Source: Sphagnum magellanicum
Taxonomy: Eukaryota > Streptophyta > Sphagnopsida > Sphagnales > Sphagnaceae
Length of the DNA: 64,000 nucleotides
Reading direction: 5' to 3'
Assembly (NCBI GenBank): GCA_021904315.1
Contig: CM038919.1
Span: 8,308,001 to 8,372,000 of the forward strand
This document shows, one piece after another, positions 38,901-49,470 of this stretch (position 1 is the first letter of the stretch; every line of letters starts with the position of its first letter). The position numbers and the translations under genes were made by a program. The notes under the pieces are model-generated. The model searched no databases. It was not told the origin of the DNA and worked only from the letters and a program-made list of their open reading frames with translations.

Positions 38901-39414
38901 GAGTTCACAAATTGGCTTCTTGATAGTTCAGGTGGCATAATTGAGTTTTTTTCTAATTAGAATGTTCTCCTCATTGATCATGGATGGCTCTTCACTGTAT
39001 GCCATGGAATTTGAATGAAATTATAAACTCATTGATTTTTCCCACCAGCGGTTGGTTTTTTCAAGGGTGGAGTCAGAATTTGGGTGTTGGATTAATAGGT
39101 TGGAAGTCTCTGTTGAACTTGCCACGGTTCCAACACTTTCAACACTTCCAAACTCAGGACAAGGTTTTGAGTTTTTGTAGTGGCACGTATTTGCAATATC
39201 ACTGAAACAATTTTCAACTCCCGGAAACTACGGTTCTTTGGCATTCTGAACTTTTTCGAACACCCAGAATCAAAAAAATCAAAGAACTTTCTCACGCTGG
39301 TGTGTACTATGTATGTAAGGACCTTACTGGGATTTTCTAGTGTATTAGGAGGGCGCCTTAATTCCTTACGATGCTGAGTCCATAATATGAGCAATTAATC
39401 GTACCAATATATAA

Positions 39415-39512
39415 GGAATGCCCTGCTCATTATGTTGGGTAATATGCCAGGTGAGCCCATTAGGGTGAGCTGGGTAACACACCCAATGTAATGAGCAGGG
39501 CAGTGCCATTCC
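39415..39512. repeat. Imperfect inverted repeat / hairpin
   Basis: The left arm 39415-39440 (GGAATG, then CCCTGCTCATTA, then TTGGGT) pairs with 39481-39512. The core CCCTGCTCATTA pairs perfectly with TAATGAGCAGGG, and the right arm has a 6-base extra piece. The loop region also holds complementary GCCCAT/AGGTGAGC-like words. It lies ~650 bp beyond the XTH stop. It may be a miniature transposon relic or a structured RNA; no duplication of flanking bases was seen. Confidence 0.7.
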
Positions 39513-39519
39513 ATGACAT

Positions 39520-40485
39520 TCCAGTCTGGGGTGTGCAATTCAACAATTTAAAGGAAAAACTCATGTTCAACAGACACATTCCAGTCATTATTGCCAGTGT
39601 ATCATCATCACTGGAAGATCATGTCATATAATGTGATCAAGAAAATGACATAAGCTGGCACCCCAGATCTTAATTCTATCTGAATAAATTTTCTTCTGGA
39701 TTTGCAATGGCCAATTACATAGAGCTAAATACACTTGCCAATGTGAGTGCCCATCCTTCTGAGTCAAATACTCCTGTGGGGGTGAGCATTGGATTTTCTC
39801 GCTGGTTTCAATTTTTTAAATGTTTCACAATCAGAGGACTGTGGATTCTGGTATTTTAAATAAATTCAGAAACAACAAACATCTGGTTCCAATTATTTCG
39901 AAAACCTCAGCATACAGGTAATTTTCATGAGAGAATCAATAAAGAATTGGTGGCTTTATAGATGGCTATTTGGGGAAAATATATATATATATATATATAT
40001 ATTTCAAAACTATGGTTAAATATCAGAGTCTGTTCTTTGATTTCTTTACAACTGCAGTTATGAATCCCAAGATAACTGGTCTTTTCCTCTTGTCGAGGAC
40101 CGCCCAACACTGGTAAATCCAAACACTCTAGTCATATTTATTATAGGTGCATATGCAGGCATTGCAGTATTTTCTTCATATTACCTACATATTGCACTCT
40201 GGTTTTTGTGTTGTTAGATTACAAAGACTAAGAATAAAACTAGAAATTGGAGGTCACCGAGCCAAGTACAAGCGAGAGCTGGAGTACAAGGACGTGAACA
40301 ACGTGTCTAACAACGTGAGCAAGGTTGTGAACTTGTGAACTGTTAAAGAAATAAATCAAATCGGACAGGGGGAAGAACAATCATTTGGAAAGTGAGGCAG
40401 AACATTTTTCTTTTGTTTCTGGGCGGAACTTCAAGATGTAGTTATCAAATCAAGTGGATCTTCTGAAATCTTAACTAGATATTTT
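39520..40485. other. No gene recognised; contains (AT)n at 39979-40002
   Basis: An uninterrupted AT run of about 12 units at 39979-40002 is the only structure noticed. Short frames have no motif. Confidence 0.5.
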
Positions 40486-40489
40486 TTTG

Positions 40490-40810
40490 GTCAGTGTTTC
40501 TGTTTTTGGCGAATTTCTACATCTTCACAACAAAAGCAAAGCCAGTGCAACAAATGCAAAGGGTTTTCTATCTTTTTTGAAAAAAAAGACCCAAAATCGC
40601 CACATTATGAAGATTTCTTTGGAATTTTCCATATTTGGACAATAGGTCCTATCATGGCACCAAAATGTAGCATGATTCCTAAACTATTCTACTTTCCTCT
40701 TTGACCTGCAGCCAAAATTGGCTAAGTCCTCTTGTGTATGATCACCAGAGCACCTGCCTCACAAAATTGGAAAAAAAGAACAGTGCTGGTCTCACACTGG
40801 CTCATAGAGG
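40490..40810 (+). repeat. Dispersed repeat family R1, copy
   Basis: Aligns with 41225-41530 in direct orientation. Shared order: TTTTTGGYGAATTT, CCAGTG and CAAAGG words, a G-A-T-T-T rich middle, ATTCYTAAA, TTCTACTTTCCTCT, a CCAAAWTTGGCTAA segment, then CACAAAATTGGAAAAAA. No coding frame and no clear terminal inverted repeat. Confidence 0.7.
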
Positions 40811-41224
40811 TCATTTACCAAATATTATTTATACTGTATCAACAGTTGTTCCCTAGTATTCTGCAATTAAGTGAATAAAAATCTTGTGTTCTTTTAAAAC
40901 AAATAAGAAACATGAATCAGGTGAAAAAGAAAATTATTCACATGTACATTAGAATGCACAATGTTTAGTTTTGCAAGCTAACAAGATATCAACCATTGGA
41001 TGCTCTTTGAAAGCAAACCTAATTGTTGAATTTAGGGTTTAATTGTGGGCATAAAAAGGAATAAATCTATTTTAGTTTAATCAGTTGTATGTTGGACGTG
41101 GGCACCAAGTGTTGTATGAGAGTCATCTATTCGTGTTCTTAGTCAAATGGGTAGATTTCAATACAGCGTTCTGTCATGATGTTTGCAACATATATTGAAT
41201 CAATATAATGCATAATAAAGGTAT

Positions 41225-41530
41225 GATAATCATTGTTTTTCCTTTTTGGTGAATTTTTGCCACTTGGCTACCCAAAAAATCCAGTGTGACTCATGCAAAG
41301 GACTTTTGTGAAAAAGATGTGGCACAATCACTAGATTTTGAGAGATTTTTTTCTCTGAATTGTTATATTTAAATGTTATAGGTTCCATCAGATTGCCAAA
41401 ATATAATAGGATTCTTAAATATTTCTACTTTCCTCTCTAACCTGTACCCAAATTTGGCTAATTCCTCTTGCAGATGATTGTGGGTGTGACTACATCACAA
41501 AATTGGAAAAAAGAAAAACTACTAATGGTA
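41225..41530 (+). repeat. Dispersed repeat family R1, copy
   Basis: Second member of the direct pair with 40490-40810, about 735 bp apart. It ends at the same ACAAAATTGGAAAA word. The pair may be a local duplication or two insertions. Confidence 0.7.
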
Positions 41531-41534
41531 ATGT

Positions 41535-43180
41535 ATGGGTTTGCTTAAAAATAAGTGTTTCTTTTTCAAATTTACATAGAAACTTAAGTACCTTCACTTT
41601 AATTTTAAAAGTAACAATAAATGAGTTTTTCACCATCAAATTTTTAAACATATAAGTTAAAGTTTTGGAATCCACATATATTAATAAAATAATTTATGCC
41701 ATTCATCTTAAATTATACAATATTTAAGATATTTCACATGCACATCATATTTCTTCTAGTGAATTTTCACATTATTTCAAACTGGCATCAGGCAGTGTGA
41801 ATATGTTGCTTGGATCAAAGGGTTCAAAATGAACCCATTTTATGCACATGTGAATAAGTTAGGGTTAGGAATCAATGGAAAACTTCTTAAAAAGTCTTCC
41901 CTTTGTTGTCAATATGACATGGAGCATTAGAGGGATTGCAAAAAATTGTCATCATTGCCTTTTTGTAGAAAGTGCAGGTCATTAGCAAGTAGTCATTAAT
42001 TTTCATCTTGTTGTTTTATTATTTGATTTGCTTTCATCACATTTTCATCTTCAAATTTTTCATAGTTAGTTGTTTTTGTCTTTGCCTTTGTCATTCCTTT
42101 CAATCATGGGCAATGAACATTCAGCGCTTTGAATTACAAAGCTAAAAAATTTGGTTGTTTATATTTTTCAAGTCTCACTAGATTCATTGCCAAACATTTT
42201 TTAAGTTCTAATGATAGCCTTGGGCAATTACACCATGGCTTTGTGAAGAGGTCTAAAAGAGTTAAAAGTCTTAAACTTTAAAGACTGTTTAAGGTTGAAA
42301 CTTGAATTTAATGTGATGTGCATTGTGACTTGTGATTTGTGATGGCATTGAGTGATGGTGTTGACAACTCATCACTTCAATTGTTGTTATTTGTGCAATT
42401 TGCAAGCTTAGAATATTCAAGTTTAAAACTAGGTTCATTAAACCCTAAACCATTCATGTTCATTTTCTTCCCTATAAATTTGAATATTGATGAAATGTTT
42501 GCACCCTTTGACATAGTTTCATGTCAACTTTCAAGCTTCTCAAGTGCGTCCTTCATTGCAATTCTCCAATTTCACATTATCATTCAATGATTCTCCAAGT
42601 GTGTCTTGTTTCAATTTTCAACCTTTTGGGACATGGCACCTCCAATAGTTCCTTTACACAACTTTAAATTTTGAACTTTCTTCAATTTTCAAATTTGTTT
42701 TGGAACCTTTCATGTTTCAAGCGACTGTGACTTTGATTGCCCTAAGAGCTCTTGTGATGTAGAATAATGTTTGCATTGTTCTGTTGGAAGCTTTGATGGT
42801 AGTCTTCCAATCAATCAAGAAGTTTTTGGCAATGTTGGTGTAAATCATGTTAATGCAACCCCTTTGATAATTACTACAAAAGCAACTAAAGTTGAGCTAT
42901 CTCCATGTCATGTAGATAGGCCTAAAAAGATTGAAAATGATGTCAATTAAAAATTCCAAGAAATCTCGTTTGTGAATATGTCTTCTACAAAGGTTGTTTT
43001 CAATGGTGTTGACATCCTAACTATAGTGTGGTGCATAATGTGCACAAAAATCTCATAGAAGGAAAAAACATTTGTTCCAAAATGAGATTCATTGGAAAAG
43101 CACACTATGAAAAGGAAAATTATACTACAAGGCTAGACAAATTGTTGATGCAAAATGTGTTCACATAAGGAACAAGGTAG
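41535..43180. other. No gene recognised
   Basis: AT-rich, only short frames. Any N-terminal part of the transposase pseudogene that follows should lie here, but I cannot recognise it. Confidence 0.4.
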
Positions 43181-43189
43181 AATATGCAA

Positions 43190-44760
43190 CTTTGAAATGC
43201 CCTTCAATCATAAAATAACTTCAATTTAGTGTTGTTTCAAAGCACAAGAGAAAGCTCATTCAATTTGTTTATGTTTTCATATTGTTGAACAAATGAAAAG
43301 CATTGACTAATTATGACAACTTAAAAAGTTTCTTTGAATTTTTGAAATTGACAAAAATTTACCCAAAGAAGCATTGTAATAATTATGCCAAGTTGGAAAG
43401 GGCAAATTACATCCATAACCAAATTTTGAAGGATGATAAAAACACCATGTGTATTGTTATAGATGTATGCACTCTAAGGTGGCTCATTTTTAGCGGATGT
43501 TCCATTCCTTCAAAGTCCATACGATAGTGTAAAAATGGCAATCTATTCTGATATCATTAATTTAAAGGAGAATTACATGGTGGTTAATGAACTAAAAAGC
43601 CCATATGAAAATAAGTCATTCTAATTTATTTTTTAATGTACATGTAATAAAGAAAAATTTGAAATCCACACAAAAATGATTATGATATGGACTTGTGAAA
43701 ATATGGCTCATTTTAGGCCATTCAAAAATCCATAACTTTCTTTTTTGGTTTATTTTTTTCTAACAATTTTTTTTCACATATGTTCTTTTGTTTTAACATA
43801 TCATATATTGAATCCCTATAAAATATCCCAAATAAAATTCATAGACAAAAATGCATGTATATAGAGGCACAAATAGTAAACCAGTCCATATTTTTCAACT
43901 TCAAAAGTTCATTATTATATATTTGGTGTATATATATTGCAATTTTCTTTTATAGATGTCTTTTTCTTCAAGTTGACAATCTAAATCTAGTGACAAATTT
44001 GGAATTTTTTTTTAATGCCATGTTAATAGCATGTAAATGCATGCCATTCTGCAAAAAACTAGATTGTGACACAAAAAATGAGCCATCCTACCTTGCAACT
44101 ACCCTTACATATGTTGCATTTACAATTGATGAAGTAGGTAATAAGGACAATCAAAATCGGGTTTTAATCCATCATGAATATTATGTGTTAAAAGATTGGC
44201 GACAAATTCCAATTTTGTTAATATTGAACAAATCGTGGATGGCTTTTATATTCCAACAATCTCACAAATGTTCTTATACACTCTTTTAATAATCATGGAG
44301 GGATTAAAATGTGACATTATTAAACAAGACCATGTGCCGTTCATTGTGAGTGTGCATTGCATGGTTGATTGTTACAATTTGATAATGGAAAAATCTCCAA
44401 TTTGTTGACAATTACAAGCCTAATTAGAAAACTTCATGTAATCTTTGTACTCCTACTTTGCCAAAAGTTAAAAAACACACCTAAAGTTGATTCAATTAGC
44501 CCAAATTATGCAAACAAAAGGAAATGAGATCCTATGTAATTTGAAGATGTGTTGGATTGCCATGTTATCACTAATGAAAAGTTTTTTGTGACTATGTCAG
44601 CCCTTCTTAATGAAACTAATAGTGGATTCATCATCACTTTGGTTGCCTCCAATCTTGAATTATTTTGTAATGTGAAAATTATGTTATCTTTGACATGTTT
44701 CATTCCCATGTTCACAAGAAGAAATTTTGTTCATTTTCACCTTCACACATTGTAACTACC
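43190..44760 (+). pseudogene. hAT/DUF4371-like transposase pseudogene, split by an insertion
   Basis: Coding resemblance starts at KRKLIQFVYVFILL (about 43230), passes a stop into LTNYDNLKSFFEFLKL and NYIHNQILK, and stops at 43459. It resumes at 44108 with YVAFTIDEVGNKDNQ and HHEYYVLKDWRQIPILLIL. A frameshift near 44220 leads to VDGFYIP...LLIIMEGLK and PFIVSVHCMVDCYNL, and finally to MSALLNETNSGFI. This order (TDY...FLK, DEVTxxDNQ, W+R-P-I-L-L, GVHCMAHRTNL) is the DUF4371/hAT-like type common in plants, often annotated as ZMYM1-like. Compared with the family about 40 residues before HCM are missing. The gap 43460-44104 is a separate inserted element. Stops and shifts make it dead. Confidence 0.7.
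43460..44104 (-). mobile_element. Miniature inverted-repeat element M1, copy B (645 bp)
   Basis: It is the reverse-strand counterpart of 61699-62337 along its whole length and of 57249-57688 over most of it. Ends: TAGATGTATGCACTCTAAGG...GGCTCA on the left and, read inward on the other strand, GGGTAGTTGCAAGGTAGG...GGCTCA on the right. They are flanked by TTA at 43457-43459 and 44105-44107. A TTA duplication is typical of PIF/Harbinger elements and their miniature derivatives. Removing the element and one TTA leaves the surrounding transposase frame continuous, which supports these borders. The apparent long frame starting at 43855 is partly this element. Confidence 0.75.
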
Positions 44761-44769
44761 ATTTGATTA

Positions 44770-45350
44770 TATTACATTTCAACCTCATTTGGCCATTTTA
44801 AGTTCACAAATGACTTGTTGCACTAATTAATGGTCAATATTCTTAATAGTTGTAACATTCACTACATTGTTCATTTATGAGTATATTTGGACCCTATTTT
44901 ATTTTTTAACAATTTAAAACTTTTTACTTGAAGATTAAAATAATCTATAACTTTATTTATATAATGTATTATAATAGGTTAATAGTTTTTGGACATCTTT
45001 TCAACTATCAACATGGTACATGAATTGAATTATCCAAATTTATATGTTGAAACCATTGATCATGAATGAACAATTTTTTAATATATTAAAATTTTCTACA
45101 TTTACATAAATTAGAATGTATGTTTTCCCATTTTTTTTTGTATGAAAAAAATCATGTTAAATTTTTAATTGATTTAAAATTTTAATAATATTTTTTTCTT
45201 TTAATTTTTTAATATTAAATAATTAGCGAGATATTTTTTAAAAATTTTTTTTACCATGATTTTTAAAAAAAATTTAATTTTTTGTTACAAGTTTATGTTT
45301 AAATATTCAAAGATGATTTTTTTAATTAAATAAATCAATGATTACAAATG
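44770..45350. other. No gene recognised; very AT-rich
   Basis: Long T and A runs, no frame above a few dozen codons and no repeat border seen. Confidence 0.5.
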
Positions 45351-45359
45351 GTGATCATA

Positions 45360-45600
45360 ATATTGACATCAACATTTTTTCAATTTTGTGGTGTTGCTCA
45401 AGTGGCAATCATCCACAAGAAAATTTAATCATGTTTTGGTAATTATAAACCATATTAAAATCCTTGTATATTTTGGCTATGATTTCTTGAACCTTTCGTA
45501 AAATTCTAGCCTTTAAAAAAAAATCAAAATTTGGTGAATTTTTTTTCTTAATTTAAAAAAACCTTTGTTGATGTTGATGGCTCTTTCTTATGTTTACAAA
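45360..45600 (-). repeat. Dispersed repeat family R1, diverged copy
   Basis: Matches 56280-56500 in the same direction (TTTTTTCAATTTTG, AGTGGCAANCANCCA, AAAATCC, CTTGGCTA-like words) and matches 40490-40810 on the opposite strand. A G-tract lies ~290 bp further on; the 56.3 kb copy has a C-tract at a similar place. Confidence 0.5.
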
Positions 45601-45884
45601 ATGGTGGAAATTCACCATTAAAAACAAATGAATTACATCATTAATACTTATTTTAAAATTTCAATTTTTTTGGATAAATTTTATAATAATCTCAAAGGTT
45701 GCTTTAAAGTTTTAAAATAAATTTGATATTGGAATTATTTATGGGTTTAAAATTGGAGTTAATAAAAAAAAAAAATTTTTTTTTTGTGATTCCTTTGAAT
45801 TCCCATTTTTTCCAATTTTTTTCAAAAGAAAATCAACAAATTGTGAAATGTTTCCTCCAAGAAAAAAGTAAATAAATAACACTA

Positions 45885-45915
45885 GGGGGTAGGGGGGGGG
45901 GGGGGGGGTGGGGGG
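45885..45915. repeat. Poly-G tract
   Basis: 31 bases containing 28 G, interrupted at three points (T and A at 45890-45891, T at 45909). It could fold as a G-quadruplex. Homopolymers of this length are also error-prone in sequencing. Confidence 0.85.
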
Positions 45916-45919
45916 TAAA

Positions 45920-46800
45920 TCCAACTATTTAATGTTAAATTTTCACCAAACTATGTTTTTTTTACTTTTACAAGAGAAATGAAAGTAAAATATATTCTTA
46001 AAGTATTAGGAAAAAAATTATCTGAAAAGTATGTTCTAATATTTTTTCCAAAAGTGTGTAACAATTAATGTTAACAAACAAACAAATATGGTCTTGAAAA
46101 TTATAAATTGACTACTTAATTAAAATTTATTCTTGTGACCAATTTTTACCAATTTAAAAGGGCATCAATATCAACTTTTTAAAAAATAAAAATAAAATTT
46201 CATCAAATTTAAAACTATATATTGTCAAATTTTTACAATCGATTACAAGAGGTAGCTATAATATTGAAAAATTTAAACAACTTTTCAACTCCACAACTTG
46301 TCTATAACCGAATGTGGTTAAATCTTTTTATGGATGATTACTATTTGAACAACCTCACAAAAGTGAAAAAGACTTTCTACTTGATTATATTGGGGAAAAT
46401 AAAAACTTATGGATGTGCTAAAAGTGATCTATTGTCGATATTGGTTGCAAGATGATCTAAAACACAAGTTTGGACCAAATTTAAATGTCATCAAATCCTT
46501 TTATTTTTGCCCTTAAAATATTGGCCTTCGAGAACAATGGGTTCTTCCATTGTTGGATGCTACAACATTGGATTTGTAAATATCCACCTTTGTTTTGTTG
46601 AAAACAATTCATGGGCTACCATGACCCTTCCACACTTGGTTAATTTTTTGATCTTATTTGGAAGGGATTGATTGATAGCTCGATTGTTAAACTCTACATC
46701 CCAAAGTACATTAAGTAAGCGAAAGTTGCAATTTTTCAAGTGATTAAATTAATCAAGGATGAACTCATGTTAAACACTTTAAACTTCATGAAATCGAAGT
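45920..46800. other. No gene recognised
   Basis: AT-rich. A 77-codon + strand frame at 46222-46455 has no known motif. Confidence 0.45.
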
Positions 46801-46812
46801 GAAGGAACAAGC

Positions 46813-47211
46813 TTACCATTCACCTTGATTTGGTGATTCAAATGTTTCCACAAATATTTTATACTCTTTAGAATTTTCCTTAAGGCTTATAGGGATGTTG
46901 CCATCCAAGAATGGAAAGCAATGTTTGTTCAATATGTATTTGATGCATAATTTGAACCTTTTTTTACTTTGTAAAATATTTAGTATGTGAGGCAATTGCT
47001 TTTTGAAACTTGCTATGCTAATTGTAATTGGTGCAATTTCTACAATGATCATTAAACTATGAATGATTTTGGTGGCTTTCATTTTTATAAGCATGGCTTG
47101 TTTGGAACAACACATTGACAAATCAACACAAAGGCCAACTATTGTTTTTCCTAATAACTCTAACCCCCATTGCTTGTGTAGGTTAAACATGTGCTGCAAT
47201 GGGCAAGGTAG
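46813..47211 (-). pseudogene. Unrecognised minus-strand open frame, ~130 codons
   Basis: Among the longest uninterrupted frames in the window, and one that does not come from a known feature. It has mixed, protein-like composition and ends FVETFESPNQGEW. The likely ATG is at about 47190 (MFNLHKQWG); the frame is open a little further upstream without an ATG, so the 5' part may be lost or be another exon. I recognise no domain. In DNA this AT-rich such a length is unusual but not conclusive. It is probably the remains of another mobile-element gene. Confidence 0.3.
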
Positions 47212-47594
47212 TTTTTGCCAACTTTAATTCCACCACATGACACTTTCATTAAAAGCTTAGATAATTTAATCCTATCATTGGATTTATAGGTTTTCTTCAC
47301 AACAAATTACAACTTATTCAACATTGATTTTTAGGTATTTATTAATTTCATTTGAAAACCAAATAATTCATTTTGCATAACATTTCAAAAACAGTTTCAA
47401 GTCTCTACCCAAATGGCACAAAAAATAGTAAATAATTTTAGATTTTGGCACATGAGATTACCAAAAATTCCATTTTTACAAGTTAAAAAATAAACACTTA
47501 TGCACATAAACAACATTTATGATATAGAATTGAGTTCATTACACCGTGAACATTACAACTTAAATGTTTAATGTTCAATTGCCTTCTTAGCATG

Positions 47595-49470
47595 CACTAG
47601 TATAAATTTTCAAATATGATTGAGTTTATGACTATTATTCCAATCATAAAAGGACAAAAATGATTAATAACCCTAAAGTTATTGCGGACAAGTTGTTTAA
47701 GACAATAGTCATTTAGAACATAAAATGGCACAATTATGTGAAAAATATCATCCATTAATAATAAAAGACATGTGAAGTCATTAGTAATAGTTTAGTCATT
47801 ATTTTTATTTATTATTATTATAAATTGGACCCAAACATTTGGGGAACATTTAAATTTATAATATTTATTACTATAAATTTATATATATATATATATATAT
47901 ATAGTTTTTTTTTCAATTTTTTTCATCCTATCACTTGTTGACACGTGTCACCACTTAAGTTAAGTTAAAAACCTAATTCAAATAAGTAAGTAGACCACCT
48001 AATCTTCCTACTTACGTGGTCTAGGTAGGTACAAAATATTCGATCAATATTCCAATGTTGACCACAATGCACGTTAGTTGTGAAATTTGATCCTTACACA
48101 TCACAGATGGAATTCAACTCCTTTACCACTAAACCACCCACTTCTTATGTAAGTAATGTAATTTTTATTTTATTTATACCATAATTCACACTTTATTAAT
48201 AATTTGTCCAAATGAGAAAATTGAAAATTTAATCATAAATTTCTTTCAAAAATATACACAACTACATAATTTATTTTTTTGAATATAAATTCAATTTCAA
48301 ACTGAAAATTATTTGAATTTCATTATTGAATAACACTTGAATGACCATATTTTGGAAAAATTAAATTCAGACACATGATTTGTAAGTGGAAAAACCTTTA
48401 TGATTAATACATGAATAAATCAAATACACATTTTTCATATCTTAAACCTTCATTTGGTTTAGGAATTTATATTATAAAACTTTGCTTCCAATATACCATA
48501 ATTTTATTAATAATTTTTAATTTAAATGTATGAATCCATATAATATATCCACATAAAACATTTATTAATGGATCATAAACTAATGATATCTATATTAGTC
48601 ATATTAAATATGAGGTATAAATTTAACTTAAGTATTTTAGTTTAATTCGAATATTAATTCATTAATATTAAAATATTAAATAATGTTTTTAAGATTAAAA
48701 TTTGTATTCATTTTAGACATATAATCTAATTTAATTGTGTAATAATATATTTTTACACATGTAAAATATATGTATTTATTTATTTATTTTTATACATACA
48801 TTATATTTTAAAAATTTGAACTTATGATAAAAAAATTTAATGTACAATTAAATTATGTATTTTCCACATCTTAAACTTTTATTTTATTTTCAAATTAAAA
48901 TATAATATATTATTTATAATATATCATATGTTTACCATTAAAATTTATTTCAATGTATAATATTTAATTTAATCACATTGAATATTTAAAATAGATTATA
49001 TACCAAATATATTTAAGAAAAATGTAATAAAGGTTTTTATATTACCTATATGTATAATATTAATCAAAATCAATTCCTCACATGTTGTAATTTATTATGT
49101 CCATTTGTATTCATATTAAATTACTAATAATCAATTTTATATAATTGTAAAATAATTGTATCACCACATTATTTTTGTAATCACACATCATTTTGTGCAT
49201 GTCATTTTCATAGTTATTCTTTAGTCATATTTGAAATGATTTTATTCTAATTGACATTTTCAAATGATATTTTGGACATTCATGTCATTTTGTCATTAAT
49301 TATAGATGTTATATGGATGAAAAAAAAAATCATCTTCTTATTACTGTGCATCATCATCTACTAGTCAAATGCAACATTAATATATGACTACAACTTTTTC
49401 CACATAAGATTTGAAATAATATCTTATAACTACAATCAATTATGTAATTGTTTAAAACATCTAGTCATTG
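47595..49470. mobile_element. Probable CACTA-like element (copy 2), diverged
   Basis: The left end CACTAGTATAAATTTTC is followed by a TGATTG...TTATGACTATTATT stretch that lines up with the left sub-terminal sequence of the 59.2 kb element. The right end, read inward, is CAATGACTAGATG, close to CACTACTAGAAAT with one extra base. Flanks are ATG and ATT, an imperfect duplication. It carries CTAC/GTAG words at 47975-48030 and an AT-rich body with no transposase frame, as in its relatives. Borders are tentative, the right one especially. Confidence 0.4.
47880..47903. repeat. (AT)n microsatellite
   Basis: Uninterrupted AT run of about 12 units inside the CACTA-like element. Confidence 0.9.

Noticed and set aside
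43855-44289. 144-codon open frame read as one gene
   Set aside because: Its first ~83 codons are reverse-strand M1 sequence; only the end belongs to the transposase remnant.
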